A stretch of 43,387 nt of DNA from Acidobacteriaceae bacterium (GTDB lineage Bacteria > Acidobacteriota > Terriglobia > Terriglobales > Acidobacteriaceae), in the NCBI GenBank assembly GCA_027449545.1, contig DAIDLI010000112.1, positions 1 through 43,387 on the forward strand, written 5' to 3'. The notes below the pieces were generated by a model. The model was given only the letters and a program-made list of their open reading frames with translations, was not told the DNA's origin and did not search any database. This document shows, piece by piece, positions 34,704 through 41,220 of the stretch; position 1 is the stretch's first letter, and each line of letters starts with the position of its first letter. The translations under genes were made by a program, and so were the position numbers.

Positions 34704-35970
34704 GGCCGGCTCCATTGGTTCTGTTCCGCATCGCCTTCAGAGCTGCGCCGGTGGCATCGCGTATGGAAGCGGCCACTTCAGCGGGGCGCTTCACGCATCC
34801 GGATGCGTACACGCCCGGCGGGCCGCTGCTCACAAACCCGAATTCATCAATCAGGAGGTTGATCGGGAGTCCGCTGCTTTGCGGCACCATGCCCACGGCA
34901 AGCACCACCAGGTCGTACTCGCGGGTGCTCTTTCTGCCTTTGAGCACATCTTCGGCGGTAACCAGGAGGTTGCCAGTCTCTGTATCCTGCTCCACCTTGC
35001 CGGCTTTACCCTTGATCAGCTCAAGCTGGTTTGCCGCAACCGTCTTGGCCGCGAAGTCTTCCAGGTGCCCCGGAGTGCGAAGGTCGATATAGAACACAGT
35101 GATCGTGGCCTCGGGGTACTGCTCGCGGATGTAGGTAGCCTGTTTGAGCGAGGCCGTGCAGCAGACGCCGGAACAGTAGGGAAGGTGATTCCGGTCGCGC
35201 GATCCGGCGCATTGAACAAAGGCCACGCTGCGCGGCGGCTTGCCGTCGGAAGGACGCAGGATTCTGCCGCCGGTGGGCCCATCGGGCGCAGCCATGCGCT
35301 CCAGCATCACGTTGGTGACTACATGCGGGAACCTGCCGAAGCCCAGGTTGTCGATTTTGCCGGCATCGTAGGGCTCCCAGCCGGTGGCCAGGACGACGGA
35401 GGCTACGCGCAAGGTCTTCTTCGCGGGCCGCTGATCGAGGTCGATGGCGCCGAACTTGCACGCATCCGCGCAGAGACGGCAGCCCTGCGGGCATGCGCTC
35501 CGGTCGATCCGAAACTGAAGCGGGAAGGCCATCGGATAGGGGCGGTGAATCGCCTTCTTCTTGCCAATCCCGCAGTTGAACAGGTCTGGAACTTGGGTGG
35601 GACAGACCGCCGTGCATGCGCCGCAGAGGGTGCAGCTTTCTTTCACGAATCGCGGTGCGGTCCGGACCACGGCTTGGTAGTTGCCCGGCGATCCGCTCAG
35701 GCTTTCCAACTCGGCAAGCGTCAGAATCTCGATCTTCGGGTTGTTGTGCAGGCGGCGGGTATTGATCTCCAGACCGCAGGGCGGCGGGCAGAGCTTGGGA
35801 AAGTAACGATGGAAGGCGGCAACATGGCCGCCTAGATATGCCGATTTCTCAATCAGGACGACGGGATTGCCCGCTTCGGCAGCTTCGATTGCGCAGGTGA
35901 GCCCTGTGATCCCGCCGCCCACAACCAGGATGGGAGCGCGCTCTCGACTGCTGCTCTCAGGACTGGGCAT
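34696..35970 (-). CDS. qmoA: QmoA, FAD/Fe-S subunit of quinone-interacting oxidoreductase
   Basis: A 424-residue HdrA-like flavoprotein. It has the FAD motif ILVVGGGITGLTCAIEA (residues 14-30), HVAAFHRYFPKLCPPPCG, a [4Fe-4S] motif CTLCGACTAVCP and a second Cys group (CPQGCRLCADACKFGAID), then FVQCAGSRDRNHLPYCSGVCC. Length is normal for QmoA. ATG at 35970 is chosen because the residues upstream (a longer frame to 36183) overlap the YkgJ-like gene out of frame. It overlaps that gene by 14 bp and qmoB by 8 bp. With QmoB and QmoC it transfers electrons between membrane quinones and APS reductase. Confidence 0.94.
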   Translation of the reverse strand: MPSPESSSRERAPILVVGGGITGLTCAIEAAEAGNPVVLIEKSAYLGGHVAAFHRYFPKLCPPPCGLEINTRRLHNNPKIEILTLAELESLSGSPGNYQAVVRTAPRFVKESCTLCGACTAVCPTQVPDLFNCGIGKKKAIHRPYPMAFPLQFRIDRSACPQGCRLCADACKFGAIDLDQRPAKKTLRVASVVLATGWEPYDAGKIDNLGFGRFPHVVTNVMLERMAAPDGPTGGRILRPSDGKPPRSVAFVQCAGSRDRNHLPYCSGVCCTASLKQATYIREQYPEATITVFYIDLRTPGHLEDFAAKTVAANQLELIKGKAGKVEQDTETGNLLVTAEDVLKGRKSTREYDLVVLAVGMVPQSSGLPINLLIDEFGFVSSGPPGVYASGCVKRPAEVAASIRDATGAALKAMRNRTNGAGHE

Positions 35971-36796
35971 ATTCGCCACCAGGCTGTTCGGTAGGGGCGC
36001 TGATTCCCGAGGCGGGTTGTGAGGCGGAGGCCGGCTTTCGCAGGCGCATGGTCTTTTCGTGAAAGAGGCTGAAGGCCAGCCAATCAATCGCGAACTCCAG
36101 CAGTTCCTCGTCGTCTTCCGCGATGGCTTGTATGCGCGACTCCTCCACTTCGAAGAGCTCGAGAAAGCGGGACTCGAAGACAAAGCGGCGAAAGCGATCC
36201 AGATCGTAGAGAGCCGTCAGATACATGTCGAGCTTGGCGGCTGTCGTAGACTCCGGCGAATCCCACCCAGGGTGGGCGAGCAGCGCGAGAAACGGCCCCT
36301 GCATCTGGTCGAAGGCCTCGATCTCCTGCTCGGTGATCCACTCGCGGATGGAATGTTGGTCGGGTCCGCGATGTCCCTGGCAGATCGTTTCGGTCACCAG
36401 AAAATAGAACCGCTGCGCGGCAGCATCCGGTTCCTTTGGCTCCGCCATGCCCAGCGGATACATGCGGCAGGCCCAGGGCCGATGCGGATAGACGCTGCAA
36501 CCGGCCTGGCCAACAAACGGGCACTGGCGCGTCTCTTCGGTCATGCGCAACAGCACCACCGGAACCTGTCTCTCCCGCGAGCGCGCCACCAGCGTGTGTT
36601 TTTCCAGAAATTCGGAAGAGTCCATGTGCAGGGCCTTCTTCAAGCGCAGCACATCGTAGGGCGAGAGCAGGATGGTGACGTCGGCGCAGCAGCGGTTGAA
36701 GCACTCCCGGTCGGGGCCGCAACGAAAGGTGAAGCGGGTGTCGAGGCCGAGCCGCGGCTGGTCTTCGAGAATCTGCTGCTGAATGGATTCAGGCAT
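35957..36796 (-). CDS. YkgJ-family cysteine-cluster protein
   Basis: A 279-residue soluble protein with a zinc/iron-chelating-type CxxCxxxCC-like cluster: CGPDRECFNRCC near residues 26-37, then CPFVGQAGCSVYPHRPWACRMYP near 91-115. These Cys residues are expected to bind a metal or Fe-S cluster. The rest is helical with an acidic C-terminal half. It overlaps the upstream zinc-finger gene by 8 bp and qmoA by 14 bp, so it is translated with the electron-transfer subunits. A role in cluster insertion, metal delivery or assembly of AprBA/Qmo is plausible but not shown. Confidence 0.85.
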   Translation of the reverse strand: MPESIQQQILEDQPRLGLDTRFTFRCGPDRECFNRCCADVTILLSPYDVLRLKKALHMDSSEFLEKHTLVARSRERQVPVVLLRMTEETRQCPFVGQAGCSVYPHRPWACRMYPLGMAEPKEPDAAAQRFYFLVTETICQGHRGPDQHSIREWITEQEIEAFDQMQGPFLALLAHPGWDSPESTTAAKLDMYLTALYDLDRFRRFVFESRFLELFEVEESRIQAIAEDDEELLEFAIDWLAFSLFHEKTMRLRKPASASQPASGISAPTEQPGGEYAQS

Positions 36797-37076
36797 CTGC
36801 GTCCGCCTCCTCGGCGAGAATGTTGCTCTTCAATGCGTCGCGCGACCACACGGGAAGCGGACCGCTCTCGCCGCTTTGCGGCTCGAGCCGGTAACGGTAG
36901 CTGGCGGTCACGTTGAAGTGGCTCTTCATCCACTCCCAGCCGCGCAGGTAGTACGGACATTCGTCGTTGAAGCAGACCCACTGAAACTCGCCGTTCCAGG
37001 AGGTGACTTGGGGATTGGCCCAGCGCTGCATGGGCTTCTGGCAATGCGGGCAGCGGGTATCGGTGATTCGCGCCAT
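36789..37076 (-). CDS. Small Ogr/Delta-like zinc-binding protein
   Basis: A 95-residue protein with a four-cysteine zinc site: CPHC (residues 9-12) and CFNDEC (35-40), in the arrangement of Ogr/Delta-type zinc fingers. The rest is basic and aromatic (WEWMKSHFNVTASYRYRL). Such small proteins occur near aprBA in sulfate reducers, from memory. It follows aprA by 109 bp, across two hairpins, and overlaps the YkgJ-type gene by 8 bp. It may act in assembly or regulation of APS reductase; function unproven. Confidence 0.82.
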   Translation of the reverse strand: MARITDTRCPHCQKPMQRWANPQVTSWNGEFQWVCFNDECPYYLRGWEWMKSHFNVTASYRYRLEPQSGESGPLPVWSRDALKSNILAEEADADA

Positions 37077-37100
37077 GACCCTGGTCTCACGGAAGCTTGT

Positions 37101-37158
37101 GGTGAGGAGCCCCGGCCAATGCCTGAGCCCCTCACCGGGTTCCAGCCAAAGCTGGAAC
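37101..37158 (-). other. Two hairpins in the aprA downstream gap
   Basis: Transcribed first is GTTCCAGC-CAAA-GCTGGAAC (37139-37158), a perfect 8-bp stem with a four-base loop. Next is GGTGAGG/CCTCACC (37101-37107 with 37130-37136). Both sit in the 109-bp gap between aprA and the zinc-protein gene. No U tract follows. They could protect an abundant aprBA transcript or reduce read-through to qmoABC. Confidence 0.7.
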
Positions 37159-37185
37159 GCTACATCGGTTGCGCGCGCCGACAGC

Positions 37186-39111
37186 CTAGTCTGCTGCCAC
37201 CGCGACCTTGGTCTCCTGGAAGACTGGGATGATCGGCCGGGTGAGCATCTCCCAGTTTCCAGACTTGGGATCGTAGCGGCAGTTGGCGAAGACGTGCCAT
37301 TGCTTCTCGTCCAACTGCGGCGTATCGGTCCTCATGTAGTAGCCGGGCCAGCGCGTTTCCTGACGGAACAGCATGGTGCGGACGTGGGCTTCGGCCTGCC
37401 ACATGCGGTGAACGTTCTCCCAGCACCGCATCAGCTCGTGCGTGCTCGAGGCCGCCAGCTTCTCCGCGTCTTCCTTGAGGAGGGCCAGCAGTTCCAAAGC
37501 CCGCTCCAACTGCGCCTTGTTGGTGCTGAATTGCGCAGTGACACCACCCGCGTACTCGTCCATGATCTTCTGCAACCGGAACATGAAGGAGCGCGGCTTG
37601 ATGTAGTTGGGGTTGACGTCCTCATCGGTCGTCAGCTTCCGGTTCTGCTCAAAGGTCTCCAGCGGCTTGAGAACGTCCTGGACGATCTTGTCCACCTCCG
37701 CCTGGTCCATCTTCGGCAGCGCATTGTGCTCCACGATGAACTTGATGGCGGACTTGGCGGCGATTCTGCCCTCGGCGTGCGATCCCGAAGAGAACTTGTG
37801 GCTCGAAGCCCCGGAAGCGTCGCCCGCGCAGAACAGGCCCTGAACGGTCGACATGTTGGTGTAGCCCCAGAAGTACTGGGACCTGGTCTCGTCGGTCTGC
37901 AGATCCTCCGGACCGCTGAGCCACGCGCCGGAGGCACCGGAGTGCGAGCCGATGAAGTAAGGCTCGGCGGCGGCGATCTCCGAGCTCTTCTGCTCCGGCT
38001 GGACGTTGGAGCCGGCCCACAGAATCGCCTGTGAGATCGTCATGTCGAGGAAGTCTTCCCAGGCTTCCGATTCCAGTTCCTTCATCTTCTTCTGGTAGGC
38101 CTTGGGATCGTCCTTGTACTGCTCGGCGATCTTGCCCAGGGCTTCTTCGGTGCGCATGGAGATGGGTCCCTTGCCGTCGAGCACGTCCAACATGCCGAGA
38201 TAGTTGCGCAGGTTGGCGGGCACGGGCTTAACGCGGCCGTACGGCCCCCACTTCTCCAGCTCCGGCCGGCGCTCCACCATGTAATCGCCGCCCATGGCGT
38301 TGGTGGCCCGCGACTTGAACAGCAGGAACCATGCGCCCACGGGACCGTACGCGTCCTTGAAGCGCACCGGGATGAAACGCACTTCCTGGCAGGTCATCTC
38401 GGCGCCGGCCTTGATGGTGAAGTAGGCGGACGAGCCGGAGTTCCACGGTGGATACCAGGCGCGCCCCATGCCTTCGCCCGAGCTCCGGGGCTTGAAGACG
38501 TGGACCGCTCCGCCCATGGCCGCCAGCGTGGCCTTGGAACGGAAGATGTAGACCTTGTTCTCGCGTACCGAGAAGCCTACGGCGCCGGCGCAGCGATCGC
38601 CGTCCATGATCGGCCCCACGATGAAGATGCGTTCGAAGATCTCTCCCACGCCGCTGCCCAGCAAGGCGTTCTTCGCGGCTTCCGCCACCACCACCTTGTA
38701 GGACTCCCCGTTGATCATCAGTTGCCAGCGGCCCTCGTGGACATACTTGCCGTTTTCGTCCTTCCAGATAGGCAGGCCCCATTTCTCGAAGAGGTGAACG
38801 GACGAGTCCACGTGGCGTGCGATGTTGGCGACCAGGTCCTCGCGGGTAACGCCCATCAGGTCGTTGCGCACGTAGTCCACATAGTCCTTGACACTGTTGG
38901 CGCCATCCTTCAGGCCCACGTATTGATTGATGGCCGAGAGGCCCATGGCCACGGCGCCGGAGCGATCCACGGCGGCCTTGTCGACCAGCGTCACCTTCAG
39001 GCCGTTCTGCTTGGCCCAGTGCGCAGCCTCCACCGCGGCGCCGCAGGCCGCCATGCCCCCGCCCAGAATCAGCAGATCGGTTTCAACGACGACGACTTCG
39101 GGATTAGGCAT
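37186..39111 (-). CDS. aprA: APS reductase alpha subunit (AprA)
   Basis: A 641-residue FAD enzyme that interconverts APS with sulfite and AMP. The FAD dinucleotide motif is LLILGGGMAACGAA (about residues 13-26). Conserved family segments include RSGAVAMGLSAINQY, SGEGMGRAWYPPWNSG, RFKDAYGPVGAWFLLFK, GDYMVERRP and GDASGASSHKFSSGSHAEGR, consistent with the substrate and FAD pockets of AprA. Length matches known AprA. The start overlaps aprB by 8 bp. Sequence alone does not tell whether it works reductively or oxidatively; association with QmoABC is compatible with both. Confidence 0.96.
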   Translation of the reverse strand: MPNPEVVVVETDLLILGGGMAACGAAVEAAHWAKQNGLKVTLVDKAAVDRSGAVAMGLSAINQYVGLKDGANSVKDYVDYVRNDLMGVTREDLVANIARHVDSSVHLFEKWGLPIWKDENGKYVHEGRWQLMINGESYKVVVAEAAKNALLGSGVGEIFERIFIVGPIMDGDRCAGAVGFSVRENKVYIFRSKATLAAMGGAVHVFKPRSSGEGMGRAWYPPWNSGSSAYFTIKAGAEMTCQEVRFIPVRFKDAYGPVGAWFLLFKSRATNAMGGDYMVERRPELEKWGPYGRVKPVPANLRNYLGMLDVLDGKGPISMRTEEALGKIAEQYKDDPKAYQKKMKELESEAWEDFLDMTISQAILWAGSNVQPEQKSSEIAAAEPYFIGSHSGASGAWLSGPEDLQTDETRSQYFWGYTNMSTVQGLFCAGDASGASSHKFSSGSHAEGRIAAKSAIKFIVEHNALPKMDQAEVDKIVQDVLKPLETFEQNRKLTTDEDVNPNYIKPRSFMFRLQKIMDEYAGGVTAQFSTNKAQLERALELLALLKEDAEKLAASSTHELMRCWENVHRMWQAEAHVRTMLFRQETRWPGYYMRTDTPQLDEKQWHVFANCRYDPKSGNWEMLTRPIIPVFQETKVAVAAD

Positions 39112-39562
39112 GAGCGCCTCCTTTGGTGTTCAGACTGAAGACCTCGGGGAGCCCCAGCGACGCAGGCTCGGTGAAGAGCGCCGCGTTGAAGAGATCGCCC
39201 TTCGACTCGAAGCCGCCATCCGGAACCGCGGTCCCTTCCGGGGTGGTGCGGATGGGGAACTTGAAGCGCTTCAGGGTCCCGTTTCTGAATTTCACAGTCC
39301 ACATAATCGAGTCGGTGGACCGCAAGGGCGTGACAGACGCGCCCATGGGCACGAAGTCCGCGTAGCCGCGAACCTGAACCGCTTGCGTTGGGCAAATCTT
39401 CACGCAGTTGTAGCACTCCCAGCACATCGCCGGGTCGCGGTTATAGGCCTTCTGCGTGTTCTTGTCCAGGACCATCAGGTCGTTGGGACAGATATGCTGA
39501 CACGCGGTGCGATCCAAAGCCTTGCAGCCATCGCACTTCTCCGGGTTAACGTAGCTCGGCAC
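39104..39562 (-). CDS. aprB: APS reductase beta subunit, di-[4Fe-4S] ferredoxin-like (AprB)
   Basis: A 152-residue electron-transfer partner of AprA. Two [4Fe-4S] clusters are encoded: Cys10/13/21/25 (CDGCKALDRTACQHIC, with the AprB-specific insertion) and Cys47/50/53/57 (CWECYNCVKICP). The C-terminal half forms the extended tail that wraps AprA (SIMWTVKFRNGTLKRFKFPI). The start is GTG at 39562 with a strong GGAGG six bases upstream. It is the first gene of the long sulfur cluster and overlaps aprA by 8 bp. QmoABC is the expected electron partner. Confidence 0.95.
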   Translation of the reverse strand: MPSYVNPEKCDGCKALDRTACQHICPNDLMVLDKNTQKAYNRDPAMCWECYNCVKICPTQAVQVRGYADFVPMGASVTPLRSTDSIMWTVKFRNGTLKRFKFPIRTTPEGTAVPDGGFESKGDLFNAALFTEPASLGLPEVFSLNTKGGAHA

Positions 39563-39729
39563 TGCTCACCTCCAACGCATCGGAATTGTCAAACCCACTT
39601 CTGGACTTCTGTGTCCGAGCCAGCGCCGAGCAAGAAAACATGCCTTCGCGTCGCCGCCTGCTCTCAGGGGTATTGGTTATGGGTGATGCAGGTTTGGTCA
39701 TTGCACACCACTTTTCCGCAAGTTGAGCT

Positions 39730-39745
39730 CTCCAGATACCTGGAG
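39730..39745. promoter_or_regulatory. Dyad upstream of aprB
   Basis: CTCCAG-ATAC-CTGGAG is a perfect 6-bp inverted repeat with a four-base spacer, 168 bp upstream of the aprB start. It could be an operator for an unidentified regulator. Confidence 0.4.
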
Positions 39746-39778
39746 CTAGTTGATGTGCAGTGTTTGGGAAGCGGATCA

Positions 39779-39797
39779 CCGCAAGCTAAGTTTGCGG
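39779..39797. promoter_or_regulatory. Second dyad upstream of aprB
   Basis: CCGCAA-GCTAAGT-TTGCGG is a perfect 6-bp inverted repeat with a seven-base spacer. It might be an operator or a hairpin in a leader transcript. Confidence 0.35.
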
Positions 39798-39914
39798 CTA
39801 CCTCTGCCCAAGAACCCTGCATAGCGGACAGTTAGCCTGATTCCTGCGAAAGGCGAGAGCATGGATTCGCCTTCTGAAACCGTGCAGATTGTACGTTTGC
39901 TCAAAATGGCCCTC

Positions 39915-39930
39915 TGTGACTGCTGTCACG
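39915..39930. promoter_or_regulatory. CRP/FNR-superfamily-type palindrome (HcpR-like candidate)
   Basis: TGTGA-CTGCTG-TCACG matches the CRP-type consensus TGTGA-N6-TCACA at nine of ten positions. It lies roughly midway between the aprB start (353 bp) and the dsrM-like start (364 bp). From memory, HcpR regulators of deltaproteobacterial sulfate reducers use a similar site and are predicted to control sat/apr genes; whether a homologue acts here is inference. Confidence 0.5.
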
Positions 39931-39951
39931 GCTGCAAGGGAAATCATCGTT

Positions 39952-39970
39952 CGGCCTAACAAGAAGGCCG
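39952..39970. promoter_or_regulatory. Dyad near the CRP-like site
   Basis: CGGCCT-AACAAGA-AGGCCG is a perfect 6-bp inverted repeat, 21 bp beyond the CRP-like palindrome on the side of the dsrM-like gene. Role unknown. Confidence 0.35.
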
Positions 39971-40293
39971 TTACTTAGGGTGCAAAGAAAAGATCGACCG
40001 GAAATGCGCTCTTGTCATTCTAAGTTCATAAGATATGTCTATTTACCATGAAATAGCATGACGATAGGAGATATGCACTAGGTGATATAACGTACAAACT
40101 ACTCACGCTGGGGCCGTGGTCGATAAGCAAGAATGTGATCGAGCCCACATGTGAGCCTGTGTGTTGCGGCATTGTAGTAACCGCGCAAAATATCTCCATC
40201 CCTGTGACCCCAAGCACATTCATTTGACCCGGTGCGGCTTATCGTGATCCCCCGAGCGCGTCCATTCACGCTGCTACTCAACGGAGGCAAACG

Positions 40294-41220
40294 ATGATCA
40301 TCGCCGTATACCTCTCCATGTACGCTGGGCTCCTTCTCTTCGTGGGGGGATGTATCTGGCGTATCCGTGAGTACGCGCGCCTCCCGTTTCACCTGCGATG
40401 GGAACTCTACCCCGTTCCCCACGAGGAGCCCAGCCGCGCAAAGCACGGCGGCTCGTACTTCGAATCGGGAGATTGGTGGCTCAGCTCGCAAACCATGCAT
40501 TCTCGCGGCGATTGGATGGCCATGTTCCGGGAGATCTTCCTTCTCAGGGGTCTGTGGGAGTTCAATCGTTCTCTGTGGCTGCCATCCTTCCTGTTTCACT
40601 TTGGCCTGTATCTCGCGATTGCTGCTCTCGGATGCGGCCTGCTGGCGGGCTCAGCGGGTGCGGCGTTCGCCGGCGGAGCCCTCGCGCCATTGGCCATCCT
40701 GCTCGGCGCTGTCTGCCGCTGGACGGGTATGGCAGGAGCGGGCCTTGTACTGCTCGGCGCAGCCCTTCTGCTGGAGGAGCGCCTCGCCAATCCAGCCCTG
40801 AGGAACTATACGAAGATCGGCGACATCTTCAACCTGATCTTCTTTCTCGCAGCTTTCATTCTGCTTGGAACTGGCTTCTTCGTGCAGACAGCACCGGTCG
40901 ATGCCGTTTTCCGTGGCGCTCTCCGTTTCGACCGCAGTCTTCATGTCGCGCCGGTAGCCGGCATGGGCGTGGTGCTGGCTTCGGCGCTAGCCGCATATAT
41001 TCCCTTCACGCATATGTCGCACTTCATCGCCAAGTACTTCACCTGGCACAGCGTGCGCTGGGATGACCGCCGCAACGCCCGCGACGGAGCCCTGGAGAGC
41101 GAGGTCGCCGCATCGCTGCGCAAGCGGCCGACGTGGGCTGCCGCGCACATCGGAGCCGACGGACAACGATCCTGGGCGGAGATCGCTGCCATCAATCCGG
41201 CCGAAGAGGTGCGCAAATGA
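40294..41220 (+). CDS. DsrM/TmcC-like heme b membrane subunit
   Basis: A 308-residue membrane protein of the NarI/DsrM type. About five or six TM helices are seen (residues 3-22, 98-120, 128-160, 182-200, 220-240 region). Candidate heme b His ligands are in FLFHFGLYLAIA and in THMSHFIAKYFTWHSVRW. The loop ELYPVPHEEPSR ... GGSYFESGDWW after helix 1 resembles TmcC/DsrM relatives of sulfate reducers. GGAGG lies upstream of the ATG. Its stop overlaps the HdrD-like gene (ATGA). It exchanges electrons with the quinone pool for the partner protein. Whether it is DsrM proper, a second DsrM copy or TmcC cannot be settled here. Confidence 0.82.
   Translation: MIIAVYLSMYAGLLLFVGGCIWRIREYARLPFHLRWELYPVPHEEPSRAKHGGSYFESGDWWLSSQTMHSRGDWMAMFREIFLLRGLWEFNRSLWLPSFLFHFGLYLAIAALGCGLLAGSAGAAFAGGALAPLAILLGAVCRWTGMAGAGLVLLGAALLLEERLANPALRNYTKIGDIFNLIFFLAAFILLGTGFFVQTAPVDAVFRGALRFDRSLHVAPVAGMGVVLASALAAYIPFTHMSHFIAKYFTWHSVRWDDRRNARDGALESEVAASLRKRPTWAAAHIGADGQRSWAEIAAINPAEEVRK

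Larger units (their letters stand above)
39563..40293. other. Divergent control region between aprBA cluster and dsrMK-like pair
   Basis: A 731-bp stretch between the divergent aprB and dsrM-like starts, with locally lower GC content around 40010-40090 than the genes. Short open frames here (39546-39779 and 40099-40599, minus) have no family-like character and are judged non-coding. It contains at least four dyads: CTCCAG-ATAC-CTGGAG (39730-39745), CCGCAA-GCTAAGT-TTGCGG (39779-39797), a CRP-like palindrome (39915-39930) and CGGCCT-AACAAGA-AGGCCG (39952-39970). No unambiguous -35/-10 pair is found. Confidence 0.6.

Noticed and set aside
39546-39779. 77-codon minus-strand frame upstream of aprB
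   Set aside because: It overlaps the aprB start, has no ribosome site evident and no recognisable composition or motif; treated as part of the control region.
40099-40599. Minus-strand frame across the dsrM-like start
   Set aside because: Half of it is antisense to a clear membrane protein gene and the product has no domain features.
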